Positions 38,549 through 51,204 of a DNA stretch of 64,000 bases are shown here, piece after piece. Positions within the stretch are counted from its first letter, which is position 1; each line of letters begins with the position of its first letter. The translations under genes and the position numbers were made by a program. Under the pieces are notes generated by a model. The model saw nothing but the letters and a program-made list of their open reading frames with translations. It was not told the origin of the DNA and did not search any database. Source of the stretch: Phallus indusiatus (taxonomy: Eukaryota; Basidiomycota; Agaricomycetes; Phallales; Phallaceae); NCBI GenBank assembly GCA_027605045.1, contig JAQFWX010000054.1, positions 1 through 64,000 of the forward strand, in the 5' to 3' direction.

Positions 38549-41500
38549 CTTTATAAGCGAAAATGGACTGAGCTTTCAGAAAACCGACAGAGCAGGCAAA
38601 AAGGATACTGACTCTCTCCTCAGGTCGGTCCTGAAGCAGGTCGTGTCACATAATTGGTCACACAATAAATAATGATAATATGTAATTATTATTATTATTA
38701 TTTTTATTATTCCTCACGTATTATGTCATATACATTTTATCCGAGCCCTGCGCCAACCGGTTCTCTGGAAGAATTCGTACTCTATTTCTTTTTTTCCCTC
38801 GACTCGACTCTTCCTTTCTTTTCACTCTGCCCCAGAGTAAATCCGTCCGATAATTTTCTGGTGTCAACGGTAGTCCGCTCCGACCAATTCCACTGCAATT
38901 TTTTCTGTTCCTTATGAACCCGCCAAATGAATCGTTCAGCAGCTCTCCTTCCAAGCTTTGCGGACTAAAATATACCAAAAATTTTATGAAGAAAAAAATA
39001 ATATTTAGTTTGTTTTCTAATCTTCGTCCTTCTTGTGAAAGCTTGGTGTGTCACTTCCAAGGCTGCCTCGCCAAAGATACACATACAAGCAGCGCACAGC
39101 GTCTCTTTCATACGCAGTAATAAGAGCATATGTTGATAACTGCAATCCAGGGCAAGTCCTTTCCCTTCAGACCTGGTCTCTATCTTATTTTTATCATTAT
39201 CATTATCACTATCAATTATTAATATTGACTATTGATACCCAACTGAGTCGGGGTACTGCAAGTTCAGTGTTGCACAGCACAATTTAGTTTCACAACTTCC
39301 CAATTTTCTCTTTCTCTGTCCTTCCCCTTTGGCGTCTCTAAGCTCGTTCTTACCTATATTGCTATATCAAAATAAATTGGAAATCAAGCAAATCAAATCA
39401 AATCAAACCATACTATATAGTCAGTGCTCAGTCTGCCGGTGATGCTCCATTATTTCACACTTGTGCACTCATCATATCCATTCTTCAGTATGCCCGGAGC
39501 AGCCGCTCCGACTACTAAAATATGCATTTGCAATAAAGCAGAACAGGCAAAAAAAAACTTGCAGCTGATTCCAGGCAACCCTAGCTTGTAATATCAACCT
39601 TCTGTTTTCACTAGGCATGTGTGCACAGCGAGTACTTGCTCAAAATATTTGGCAGTACCGCATTTCTCCGTGAAAAGGATCAGTAAATCTGATCCCGGAT
39701 CCGAAAGCAGTCTTGGATCCTAATACGATCTCCAGAGTAACTGAACATTTCCTCACTTCCTTCCCGATATCTCTCGACTCCGGCCCAAGGAGCTATGCAA
39801 TCTTGGGTATGGGTGATCAATGATACTTAAATATAAACATCCTATACTTTCTCATAACTGACCATCGGAAAGGCCCTAATGGATCCGAACCACGGGCGAG
39901 GTTTCTGATTAAGAAGAAAGGGGAGGGAAAGAGGGATGCCAGAGCATTTGAATAACAGTGTCTTTGCCTCTTTTCCGAACAAAATTTCATTCCTTGTTCG
40001 CCGACGTTGCCATGAATACAAAAATGTCAGTAGGGTCTAATTAGCAACAGCAGCAGCATGTAGTTATGAAAACTGAAAATAACGCTTTATTTCGTTTTCT
40101 TTTCCTTTGTTCGGATACTTGCAAGCCGAGCTCGTTGAAACCTCCCTTTCGCATTCTTATACCATTTTTATGCGGGCGCAGCACTGCCGATATCAATCGA
40201 CTTGGGTAGCCTGATTTCCTAAACCGTTCATGGGCTTTGACAAAAGGGAAAAAGTGATCATAATTTGTTGACTCGTCCACTAATCCTTCTTCTCAAACAC
40301 GGTGACTCCGTACGACGGAGATTCAGCTGCGAATGGGCAGAGGAAAACTGGTTAATGCAGTTCCAAACGCAATATGGAACAATCGGAGGGGCCCGTTTTG
40401 CTACAAAGTTGGTTCTAATTTCAAAGGAATTCTCATTTCAGGCTCTCAGGCTGGTTTTTTTAACCCTGGCGAAATTTGTTATCTGATTGAAATGAAGAGG
40501 GAAAGAGAAATACCCACTACACCTTCTAAAAAAGAGACTTAAGGTCTGGTTTTGTTTTGCGGGTATCTTTACCGGCGTAAGAGATCTAGACGACCCTGCA
40601 ACGACTTTCCAGCCGCTCTCCGAGTCGTTCCGCTGAAAACCGAGCTTCACAGGCAACGCCCCCTTTTTTCTTTTTCCCTTACTATGCAAACCTTGATGCT
40701 TGATGTATTAAGCACAGGTCGTCCAAGGTACACGTTGAGAATTTAATTTAATAACTGATATTGCCCCTTCTGAAAAACTCTTTGCTCAGTGTCAATGGTA
40801 AGCATGCGGTAGTAAAGTTATAATGAACTCCGATGCTCGTACCAGGCTTGAAAAGAAAATAATACTTCGGGGTGTTAGCAACTACAGGGGGGGAATACAT
40901 TTAGTACAGACCCTCACTTTATCGTATTATGCCGTCGAATGGAAATAGTCTACAGTGGTAATGTCTGCTATAATTTTGGTTCACTGGTTTACCATTGGTT
41001 GACGCTGTCACTCACTGGCACATGTCACAGATTGATCATTATTATATAATCATCCAATAAATGTGAGGCAGCCTGCTCTTTTAATCAGCTTCAAAGTATT
41101 TTTTAATGCCACAGCCTCTGACTTCCACACAAAGGTCAAGGAAATAGTTTTCAGGATTGTAGCACGTACTCGGCCCCGAAAGCGGCCCGTTTTCAAGCTC
41201 AAGTCCGTATCAAACCCTGCACTGGCAGCTGCCCACTAATTCTGCCATTACTCTTATCCTTGAGGTCAAACTTCGGGTCAAGTAACTCGTTCTCATAATG
41301 ATAACTTCTTATTAAAACTAAAACTTGGATCGATTTCGACGTTCCATTTACGGATTCGCCGATTTTGCAGTACTTGGCCATTGCGCGTCATGTGTTGCGG
41401 CCCCTTTGGAAAATCTCAACAATCGCGACAAATCGCTGAATCTACGGAGAGCAAAAGGACAGGCGTACGTTAACGGCTATTGGTCTCTATGTAATCCTCG

Positions 41501-42089
41501 TTCCCCTGAAAATCGTCACATGCGCTATGTTGACAAAACTCAAAACCAATTTATTTGCAATACTTGTGTATCAGCCACAATGTAAAGTGGATACCCTTGT
41601 GACTAACGGTTTGCAGTTTTCCATCCCAATTCGACATCTCGGTTAGTGTTTCGCATGCGACAGCTGCTTGATTTCGGATGACCGTTGCATGCGCATATTG
41701 GATAAAAACAAGACGGATGTAATTGTCGAATGAAAGGGACCACGTGTCTAGCTTTCAAAGTCACGAGTGGAAAGCAAAAGTGCTCCTTCTTTGTATTTAT
41801 GGCCTCACATCAATTGAATTCCCCCGGTCGAACATCCATTCAGCTTTTCTCTGACTGGGCCTCTCACCGCGCCGACTGATCGCAGGAATCAAGCTATTCT
41901 GAACCATCATTCTCTCTGAAGAATCTGTTATTACCCCTCCGGCCCGTCATCCACTTCCCCACAGTTACCCCATCTGGTCGAATTGATAAAAACAGTGATC
42001 AGCTTTAGATCAGCTCATGTTCTTCCCGTCCTGTGTAGCTTCAGTCTTCTCCAAATTTGCAGAAGAAAGGGGCACCCACTTTCTGAATC

Positions 42090-42112
42090 GGTCACCGGTC
42101 ACTAGTTCACTT
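42090..42112. repeat. Degenerate CACTAGT heptamer repeat, copy B
   Basis: The sequence GTCACCGGTCACTAGTTCAC contains one exact CACTAGT and related neighbours at 7-nt steps. It is a weaker version of the arrays at 34436 and 60958. Confidence 0.4.
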
Positions 42113-42551
42113 CTCGTTGTATGTTTCAACTAAATGTACTATGTATTGAGTACTTTCTGGAAAAGATACAGCGTTAATAGACGGGCGCAACCGTCCAATT
42201 ATCGTTTATCGGGTATCAAGCTCTCTATCTAAGATACAATGTATGCCGTCTAGCTCTTGGGTGCATTGAGTTTTCATTTACATATCTTGCCTTCCAATTT
42301 AGTCACAAGGGAACCGGTACGCGCGAGAGCGCACACACAGAAAAAATTGAGTCATGCGGTTTAATAAAGTTATGGAGGATTAGCTCGGGGTAAACCACAG
42401 TGAACGCATATGCTCACACACCCGTATTCAGGTGACTCGCTCTTACAACTATCGTAATGCGCTTGTGCACCTGCTGAAAAAACACATGCTCAGTCCATCG
42501 ATGGACATTATCTCCACATGCTTTCTGGTACATTTAAATTTATAATCATAA

Positions 42552-43045
42552 ATGATCGTTCAATGCCATCTACAGCAATTCATAGTTTTCAAAATGGGAG
42601 GTCTATCTATAGGGCTAACCACCGCTCCCACAGTGCTGCACGGATGGTCTGGGCGAACTTCGTCAAAGCCAGGTGCAGTTATATACAATTCGCGCGCTAT
42701 GGTTACCTCGAAAGATGTTTTCAAGGTTATCACAGATCAACGATCAACCGAGGAGTTTCCGTGCACATACTTTCCCAGCGAAGGCAAATTGATCTTAGCC
42801 TCCTTGACACTGGCATCCCTTCCTTTTTTCTTCTATTCCTTTTGTTATTGGATGGCAGTGCTTGGCTTTTTTTTTATAGCTTGACACTGCAAGAAGAAAT
42901 TTCTGCGCAATCACCTGACCGTTTACTTGTGTTGGGAAAATCACTAGACGTACAGAAAATCTTAACCATGGTTTCCAAATGCGCTACTACCACATATATT
43001 ATAGAGGGCGTCTTACCAGAAATCAACAATACCGTGCTCTCCTAA
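42552..43045 (+). pseudogene. Doubtful gene or relic
   Basis: Two plus-strand frames overlap here. One (42552-42884) reads a soluble-looking stretch, including SGRTSSKPGAVIYNSRAM and KVITDQRSTEEFPCTYF. The other (42518-43045) takes over with QSPDRLLVLGKSLDVQKILT. A T-rich segment lies between them at 42812-42877, which could be an intron or a decayed stretch. No donor or acceptor pair joins the two halves convincingly and I do not recognise the product. It may be a small real gene, a gene fragment, or chance. Confidence 0.2.
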
Positions 43046-46000
43046 CTTTCCCCGAGCGCCCATAAAGGATTGGACGTCATACCACTTATCAAGGATTCCA
43101 ATTTGATGGTCATGTAAGTATTTCCTTCTCATGTTAACCTATCCAAAATATTCTTTTCGCCACTGAAGTCATCGTCTTCTTTTTTCAATGTTAGTGCGCA
43201 GTTTTTCCGTCATTCGACGATCACTCCAACCCATCAACCTGAATGACCGTAAGACCTGATTTCACCCTCTCGGAAGGTCAGTAATAAATATTCCTGATGG
43301 CACATCTACTGTTTTTCCGACTGAGAATGTTATTTCCAAATATGTATTACGACCGTCTTCTGTCCCAAGCAACTTCGTCAAGTGTCCAATAATTAGTGTT
43401 CATGCACTTTTCAGCTTGTATTCACTTGTATACCGAATTCGATGAATTAACGAGTTTTCGACATTGACGTGTCAATAAATGTTGACGTCCACCTTGAATC
43501 CGCTCGGACTCATAGTACGTCCGGCGCGGAGTCTACGGTGCATAATATTCAAAGGAATCCCGTTATGCGATTCAGTCAGATACCGACGGTATTTAAAATT
43601 TTCAAATTTCATCTCTCTGAGCACATTCAGAATTCGGGACTAGCTATTTTGAAATTCGGTAAAGGATTTAGCTGTCACTGATTATTATGCTAACGTTTTT
43701 ATACAGCTTTGTATATTCGAAATCGATGCTTAATGATGTCGTGTCTTTCATATTTTTATATTCCGGATGTTCCTTTCAGACTTCTCAAGACTTCATAGTA
43801 CAATAGCTGAGAAGTTCAAAAAGAAGCCGAGTAGAATGCTTTAACCGAAGCAGCGTTCTCGGCTTCCGTTCAACGCTCAGTATATACGTGTAAAGCATTC
43901 CTGTGTTACAGTATTAATAACCTAGTTACAACCACTAGAACTAGTCAAAAATAGTTTTGAACAAGGATGTTTTTATTCATTTTCATAGACAGGCTTCACT
44001 TGGTGAATTCAAAGTAGAGACAAAGTTCCGCGAGCCCCATTGCCAGGCGTTACTTTACAATTTTTTTTTGAAAGACAGTTATATGAATCATTTATATCGC
44101 TAAATTGTTGCCAAGGCATCGACTGAACGTTTTTGGCGTATTATAGTATAGCGCTTTATAGTCGAATTTAACCAAGGCAATGTTCAACTCCAAATTCATG
44201 AGTAAAACGGAACGCCACGGAGCGCCACACGGCTTGGGCTACCTGCTGTACATTCAGACCACATATGAAGCGTATGAAGACGGACAAGCTTATCGTCAAG
44301 AAGAGGATGAATAGATTGAGGTTATCGACTATCTTAACGGAACCCTTCTGTTACTTAACTGAAAAGGAACCACTCAATGGTATTCCGAAGGCATAAGGAT
44401 ACCTATGAGACGGAAGGCCTAGATAACTAAAAACAAAATGAACTCGGAAAGGATTGGGTAATAGAATTCCGGGATAGCGTACCCCGGATGACGTAGCCAT
44501 GCCATGACGCCGTGATGTTACTACTAGATTATCTGTTCATCGAGGGGTACAGTTGAGGATTGGCATTGGTCTTCACCCAGAGCATGATCCTTGACATATA
44601 ACAGAAGAATAACTATGCGGGAGATACAAGCGTTTCAAATGACGTGAGGGAAATTTAAAATCACCTACAAGACGGCGTGCCAGTACAAGTCGACTACTGG
44701 TGATTGGCTATGAGTGAACCGATAAACAGGTTGTAGGCGGTGTATATGAAGAGTGGATATACCACAGCGTAGTTCGCAAAATGAGACGGAAAGCATAGTG
44801 TATAGTTGTGGAAACAAATTTCGTCTGGGAGTTATCGTTGTCCCCTGCTTATCGACGTTCGATCTCAGCGACAAAGTTGATCCCAAATGTGATGGAAATG
44901 CAGCAGCCTTCGAAGTGACCGAATAGCTGATCCGACGCAAAATAATCAGAAATTATTTGAGAAGACTCCGACCATTTATTGCGGATATCTGAGCAATAAA
45001 TTGTCTCGAGTCCTGACATGTTATTGCAACGGGCGAAGATCGCGTGGCCTTATACCAATAGACTAAAGGATCGTGAGTAAACCGAGGCATTCACAATCGG
45101 GAGTCTATCCCAGGAAAATCCTTGTACCTGGCTATTATCTTTTTTTACAGGAGAGAAGCATGTGTGAACCAAGGGTGTCAGTGTAACTCGCAACACGGCA
45201 CGTGGAATATAATGTGTAGACGTACCTTGTAAGATATACATGAAACTATCATGATACTCTCCCCTCAAAGTTTGATAACTCATCTGATTCATTGAGTCGG
45301 TTGGGATAAAGGGTTCTGGGAGAGAGGTCAACGGAATCCTTTTGAGTTGGCTTAATAATAGTACAATGCACAGATAAATAGTGGGGGAAACCTACTAGAC
45401 GACTTTTGAAAAGGAGTTCGGGAATAGTGATAGAGGCAAATTTAAGAGATACTGTGTGATAAAAGGACGTTAGAATAGCGCTCCTTGAGTATTGTTATCT
45501 ACGATATGAGCACGTGTTAGATATAAGACGTATGATTCGATCAGGTATGGATTCAGTAACGGCCCAAACCTAAATGCGGGTTATCGTTAGGGGTCAATTG
45601 AGTGAATACGTCGTATGCTTAGTATCCAGCTCAATCATATGCTCACCTCAAATTCGGACGAATTTGAAGTACCTCTTGAGATGACGGAAATGAAGATCAG
45701 ACCACGTCATCATATAAGTTATCCTACCTGACGAAATTCTTGACACGTGCTATCAAATAACCTCGATAGCATTAGCCTGTCCCCTCAATTCCTTTCAAAG
45801 GTATTGATCCGCTGGTCTTCTTGTTTCGACAATTTAAGGTTTCTGAATCTGCATGCGGATTTAAGACTCTCAGAGAGCCGATTTACTTTGGGCCAACTGC
45901 AGTTGGCCTTGAGCATCTTGCCTTAGATTGGCTCAAAAGGATAAGTTGAATTAGCTTCCACGTTGAACAGTATAGAACGGCTTTGGTATATCATCGTGGA

Positions 46001-46456
46001 TACTCGAAAGGACAGATACATACGAATGGAGGCTTCAAGCTTAACCCTCAAGTCTTAGGTTGAGCCTCTTCCCGCCTTCCCGCCCAGAGCGCCGGCATTT
46101 GTACCAAAAACAAAATAACGACGGCTGGTGGTAATGGCATATGCTAGCACATGCTCTAGGAATACTAGGAAGCAGCACATTCGTTTAGGAAATCGACGGC
46201 CTTGACGTGTTCGCGCATTTGGAAGTCCACGTGTTGTGATCATAGACCGAGTGCTTATGTGTCAATGGAAACCCACAAGATATACTACCATTAGACCTTC
46301 AAATTGGAAATTCATGGGACGCGACTATTAGACTATTCTCAGCCATTTATAGATCTGGCTTCACGGCAGAAACTTTGTAGCACCTAAGGTAAAACAATAA
46401 AATGATGTGGGGAATACAGAAACATTAAAATTTTGTCCATACCAGATCCAGTTCCG

Positions 46457-47909
46457 ATGGATAGCGTAAATCATTCAAAACATTCAGAGAAATCGCGCGT
46501 CGTATCGTTTCCAGAGTATATTTGTGCTCCCCAGCGTACTCAACCAGAGACCGATTTGCATGCAGGAGAAGGTACCTCTTCAGACGAACATACTTCTTTC
46601 TCCACTTCTAGCGACTCAATTGAGTTTACGCTTAATTCCGACTTGCATACGACCGCTTTTCCAAACATTATCGTTTCTAACACAGGAAAAAACAGTCAGA
46701 AAAACACGACTATTTCAGGAGACGCAGGGAAGTGTTTGACTAAAACCCAATAAGATACGTGAAATGACGTTGGCCCTTCAGATTGGTTAACTTGGACCAC
46801 TTCACCACCAAGACCGATACCTGCACTTCACGGTCCCGCTTCTCTTCCGTATGCACGCTGTCCCTCGTAAGTTTGAATCATATCACTTCCGTTTTTCTTT
46901 TTGAGAGTATACGAATAGTGGTGCCGAGGGAACTGTTATAGAAGAACCGTCTTTGCTACCTCACGTTATCTGGGGACTCGAGCCAGATGACGCGTTCGGA
47001 CTTCAATATTCACAAAATGTGCGGAGAAAATATAATAATCGACATTCTAATCATAAAGACAACATATATGCTATGCCCGGACAAAAAACCACGAAAACGG
47101 CGTATGAAAAATACTCCACCCCCGATGATTTTATTCATTTTTCTCCGCAGTTATTCGAGTCACCAATGGCATATTCAAACGTCTTCAACAGTCAAGAATG
47201 TTATAGTAATATTTACAGAGAAACCTCGCCTCTTATTGATCCCTCGGCTCAAAATCATCTCGTATTCAACCAAAATGCATATTCTCCCCAAATATCTAGC
47301 TTAGGTCTCTTCACGTACAATACTCCTTCCTCAGTGGAACCATCATATTCTAAGCATCAGTCTTTTTTAAACCAAAACTATTTGCCGACGCCGCCCAATT
47401 CTTCCTCACCACTGCTGTGGAGTGCAACGTTCTCTCCTCCCACATATGGCTCATTTCTTATACCTCTTTCGACGCATGATGCCAATGACTTTCAAACCAT
47501 AGCTGACTATATCCCAACCTCCACTCGAGAAACCGAAAAGGATAACCAATATTTAGAGTATGCTCAGTCACCCGCTCAAACGACTCGTAAGACAGGCGGG
47601 AAAAAAAATAATAAACGTCGCGGAATTCTGAAGACAGTCGTAGAAGAGTCTCCGAGCGAATCGCGGCCGTTGACTTTTAACAATGAACCCTTCTCCAAAC
47701 ACAATTCAATCGAGAATGATCAGCAACAAATACAGAGCGCTCAAGAGTATTTTACTAAAGAGGCAAGTCCCGTGGTTAGTTTAGCCGAATGCGCAAAGTC
47801 CCGTCGCCAACAGACCAGCTTCGAAGATCTCAGACGCGATCCATTATATCGCACAGTCCATCCAAATAAACTCATGTCCAGAAAGCGGTTCATACAAACA
47901 AAACAATAA
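46457..47909 (+). CDS. Unrecognised, mostly disordered protein
   Basis: Three exons (46457..46733, 46782..46866, 46919..47909) close in frame and give about 450 residues. I do not recognise a family. The most ordered-looking stretch is spread over the exon 2/3 junction: DWLTWTTSPPRPIPALHGP, then SLPYARCPSGAEGTVIEEP and LLPHVIWGLEPDDAFGLQ. The rest is rich in Ser, Asn, Tyr, Pro and Gln. A basic patch (KTGGKKNNKRRGILK) might be a nuclear or RNA-contact signal. Such Asn/Tyr/Pro-rich sequence is common in fungal regulators and condensate-forming proteins, but no DNA- or RNA-binding domain is visible. There is no signal peptide or membrane segment. The frame upstream of 46457 has no earlier ATG. 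Its 3' end is only 66 bp from that of the convergent PrpD gene. Confidence 0.65.
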
Positions 47910-47975
47910 CTCATAATATTCTGGAAGTCCTGATTGTTGTTATTTTACAAGACATACGTACGACTTAATTGTGAA

Positions 47976-50125
47976 TTAAGCTTTGACAAAAAGATCCGTA
48001 AATTGATCAACAGGCATGTCAAACAATTTAGACCGATCATTGACGGCTTCCAAAATCCTAGGTGGTTGACCGATATGTAAAAGGAAAGATTAAACGAAAT
48101 TTGCCAAGTGACTTACTTTTGTTTGCGAGTTCCGTCAAAAACGGAAGAAAGGTGCCTGAAAAGCTATCAATATATATTTTCTGTTGTCAAACAAATAGAA
48201 AGTCCACCTGTCAAACTTCTTCAGGAGAACGGGCGTTCCCTCTTCGCGCTATCAGATATGTTAGATGTCAACTCATCACGACAAGAATCTTGATGGGATC
48301 TCTTTTACCCTTCTCTTATGTCCTATTGGATATTCAACGACCACTTCATCAAGAACAGTGCCATCATTCAACTCGACCAATAACGCGTTTCCAATAGAAC
48401 GTTTCTCGGGATCATGGTAGTCATGGCTAAAGACCTTATCCTCGACACAATGAATCTTGTCCCGGAGTTGATCGATACGAGGGTCGGCGGCTGCAGCATC
48501 AGAGCTGAAGCAGGGAAATGATGTTAAGAATATATTGAGATCGGAGAGTATTTGAGAGATGTTGCGTACTAAGATTGTCCGTCCAAATTTCCATAAATCA
48601 AAGGATATGCCACCATGTAGTTGATATCGTGACTGACATACACAAATGAGAAGCAAACCCATCTCGGAATAAGGGGATACACTTACTCTCTATCGGCGAA
48701 ATTATGGAGAGGACCTTTCTTGTTGATAATTCTTATGAGAAAAGTGAATTTCTCTTCGATAAAAAATCAGAGGCGAAGTGTGTATCACCTCATGGCCGCT
48801 TCTTGAGTTCTAATTCTGATACTCTTAATGTCCTCGGCAGACTTTCCCATTGATTTCAACTTTTCGTGGACCGTATGGGCTGCTTCCACAGCCGTTTGGG
48901 CATGGAATTCGGCAGGATACGAAATCTTGAACAATACGTTTTCCATAATATAGGAACCATAGGGTCGCTGGAACTCGAACGGTTTACCCTTTTAAATGAA
49001 TAAGAAAACTTTTAATTTAAAAGCGAAAAAAACGAAAGTCACCTTGAATAACACATCATAAAAGCCCCAGGTTTTTGCGGTCAATACGGATGGAAGCCCA
49101 ATTTGACCTCTTTTAACTAGCCAAACTATATTTACGGCACGGGAACCAGCGTCTCCTGCTGCCCAAGATTTACGAGAGCTGGTGTTGGGCGCGTGTCGAT
49201 AGGTTCTCAATGACTGTCCATCGACCCATGCTTGAGAAATGGCGTCTACTGTTTGGTCGCGGTTTAATCCACTGTTAAGCGTTAAATATAATAATAACTT
49301 TTTTGAGAAAATAAAGAAACTCAAACTCACAGTAACTTGCTGACAACAGCTGTGCTTGCAACTTTGACCAATACAACGTGATCCAGTCCTACTCGATTAA
49401 ACGAATTGAGGAGAGCTAGGCACCCTTGAATCTCATGCGCTTTGATCATGGATTCCAAAATATCTTTAACGGTAAGTTTTACGCCGGTGCGACTCAGGTG
49501 GTCAGCCACAGCTAATATAGCTGCAAGGTTATCGGATGGATGTCCCCCTTGAGAAAAAGTAGATTTAAACTGAGGTTACGATTCGTGAAGAATGGCAGCA
49601 TACATTCGGCCGCGAGGAAGGTATCATTATAGTCCAACCACCGGTTCATAATCCCGATGTTGAAAGCGCCTCTGATAGGATCCAGCTGAAAATTGGTTCC
49701 GGGGACCTTCGTACCTAATGAAGAGAACAAGAAAAGAAAAAAATCATAAGTCAATTAAATAGTGGTGTTATGACAGAGGCTTTTTCGCCCCTCTGACCGT
49801 TTGGGACAATTGTTCCTTCGACGACAGGACCAAGAAGCTTTACACATTCGGGAAACTTCAAAGCCTCGAATCCACAACCAATGGTATCGATGAGACAGAG
49901 TCTAGCGGTTTCATACGCCAAATCAGAATCGATGGTGTAGCTGTGGACGTAGTCTGCAATATCCTGGTTGACTTTGTCGTGTTCGGGGCGGACGGAACTT
50001 TCAGCAGAGAATGACATGAATCTTTTATCTGAGGTAATCAATTTTATGAGTCTGGGTTGACTGGCGGAGCTTGCACGAGGAAGAGAAAGACGTGCTGAGC
50101 GTATGAGAGAATGTCTTAGGACCAT
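47976..50125 (-). CDS. prpD: 2-methylcitrate dehydratase (MmgE/PrpD family), mitochondrial
   Basis: This is a multi-exon gene for a protein of about 540 residues. In the methylcitrate cycle PrpD dehydrates 2-methylcitrate to cis-methylaconitate, which detoxifies propionyl-CoA. The N-terminus [20 protein letters not shown] is Arg/Ser-rich, lacks acidic residues and looks like a mitochondrial presequence. Family signatures follow in order: [31 protein letters not shown], the active-site region [18 protein letters not shown] with the conserved [39 protein letters not shown] and [19 protein letters not shown]. The C-terminal part contains [13 protein letters not shown] residues ([14 protein letters not shown]) and [16 protein letters not shown] longer start at 50200 is in frame, but it would put Cys/His-rich sequence in front of the presequence. 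The gene is divergent from the Clr2-like gene. Confidence 0.93.
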
Positions 50126-50373
50126 GGAATGGATGACGGCAGGCAGGCAGGCAGGGGAATTGAATGACCGGTGTGACATGTGACAACACGAGTTAGGCAT
50201 CGTTACACATCACGTTACTTTTATTGTTATGTAATAGACATTGTACAAATTAAAATTAAGACTCCTCTCTCTTTTATGCCACCGTAAGCGAAGACCACCA
50301 CAAACATTTTTCTTCTTTCTCTTTGACCACACTCTCTCATTTTGAATACTGCTTATCACGTTGATGAAGCGAA
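50126..50373. promoter_or_regulatory. Bidirectional promoter, prpD / Clr2-like
   Basis: Start codons of the two divergent genes are 248 bp apart. A GCAGGCAGGCAGGCAGG tetramer run lies at 50139-50155 in the prpD leader. Confidence 0.45.
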
Positions 50374-51204
50374 ATGTCAACATACTCTGTATTTGATAAT
50401 ATCATTAGTGAGTTTGTTTTGTGTTATCAAGATTCAAGATTCAGGAATTCATCGTGACTAAAACTCTCGACGTTTACTTGTGGCGTGTTTTTAGCACTTC
50501 ACTGTACCGATGGAAGTTCTAACTTGCGGCCTGACCCTTCAGAGGACACAATCACACGTACGTGGGTAGATTACATGGAGGAATGTAAGGGCAATCACCC
50601 TACCCTCAAGAGTTGGAAGGTAGCATTTATGCTTTCAATTCTTTTGCGATCTGTCTTAGATCTGACTGGCAATGTTTTACTATACTTAGGAAAAGATAGG
50701 GACATTTCTAGCGGGATATGTTCTACAGCGTCGAGGTTGGTTATATTCATCGGGTTTTGAGAAACTACTTTATTTAATTACACTCGCGGGTGTGTCAGAC
50801 GCTGAACGTAGAAGGTATACATTGTCGTCGCTGCCGGTAGGATATTCGCTGTTCTTGCACAAAAAAGGGGAGCGAGCAAATCCTCGGATGGATGCGTACT
50901 TGTGGTGAGTGTCGTTAATTTATTGTCGGTACTAGAGCATGTCAATGATAGAATTTAAACGCGCAGGGGCTCGACTACTGGTGCAGTGTTTCGATCTCCA
51001 GCTGAATTCTTCTTCCATGCAAAGTGGATCATGCTGGGTTGTCCCCTATCAGGCGTTCAAAGCCACGACGCGGAACTGTTTGGCAAGCCTCTTCCTGAGG
51101 AATACGAAAACCGATGCGGATGCACCTATTGTGCGGGTACAGATCAAACATATATTAGTAGCACGTTTTCCAACTATAACCCGAAGAAAAAACGAAGGGG
51201 ATAA
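50374..51204 (+). CDS. Clr2-like transcription-silencing protein, short form
   Basis: Four exons (50374..50407, 50495..50719, 50799..50904, 50967..51204) close in frame to about 200 residues. The middle and C-terminal parts match the pattern I know for the Clr2 silencing domain: RRYTLSSLPVGYSLFLHKKG, NPRMDAYLWGS, FRSPAEFFFHAKWIM and a CGCTYCAGTDQ cysteine cluster near the C-terminus. In fission yeast Clr2 is a subunit of the SHREC deacetylase/remodeller complex and acts in heterochromatin. This protein is much shorter than that Clr2 and ends in a basic NPKKKRRG that may be a nuclear signal. The donor of intron 2 (after GGGATAT) was chosen because the more obvious one at TCGAG leads to a stop. 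Family assignment is from motif memory. Confidence 0.6.

Larger units (their letters stand above)
38549..46456. other. Gene-poor region of 7.9 kb
   Basis: Apart from one doubtful frame at 42552-43045 I find no supportable gene. Frames are short, lack linked splice signals and show no family motifs on either strand. Contents include simple repeats (TTA runs at 38683-38712, an AAATC pentamer run at 39385-39405) and a degenerate heptamer repeat near 42090. The stretch 43.9-46.4 kb has few homopolymer runs and looks more like worn coding or transposon sequence than promoter DNA, but I could not identify terminal repeats or a protein match. Confidence 0.4.
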
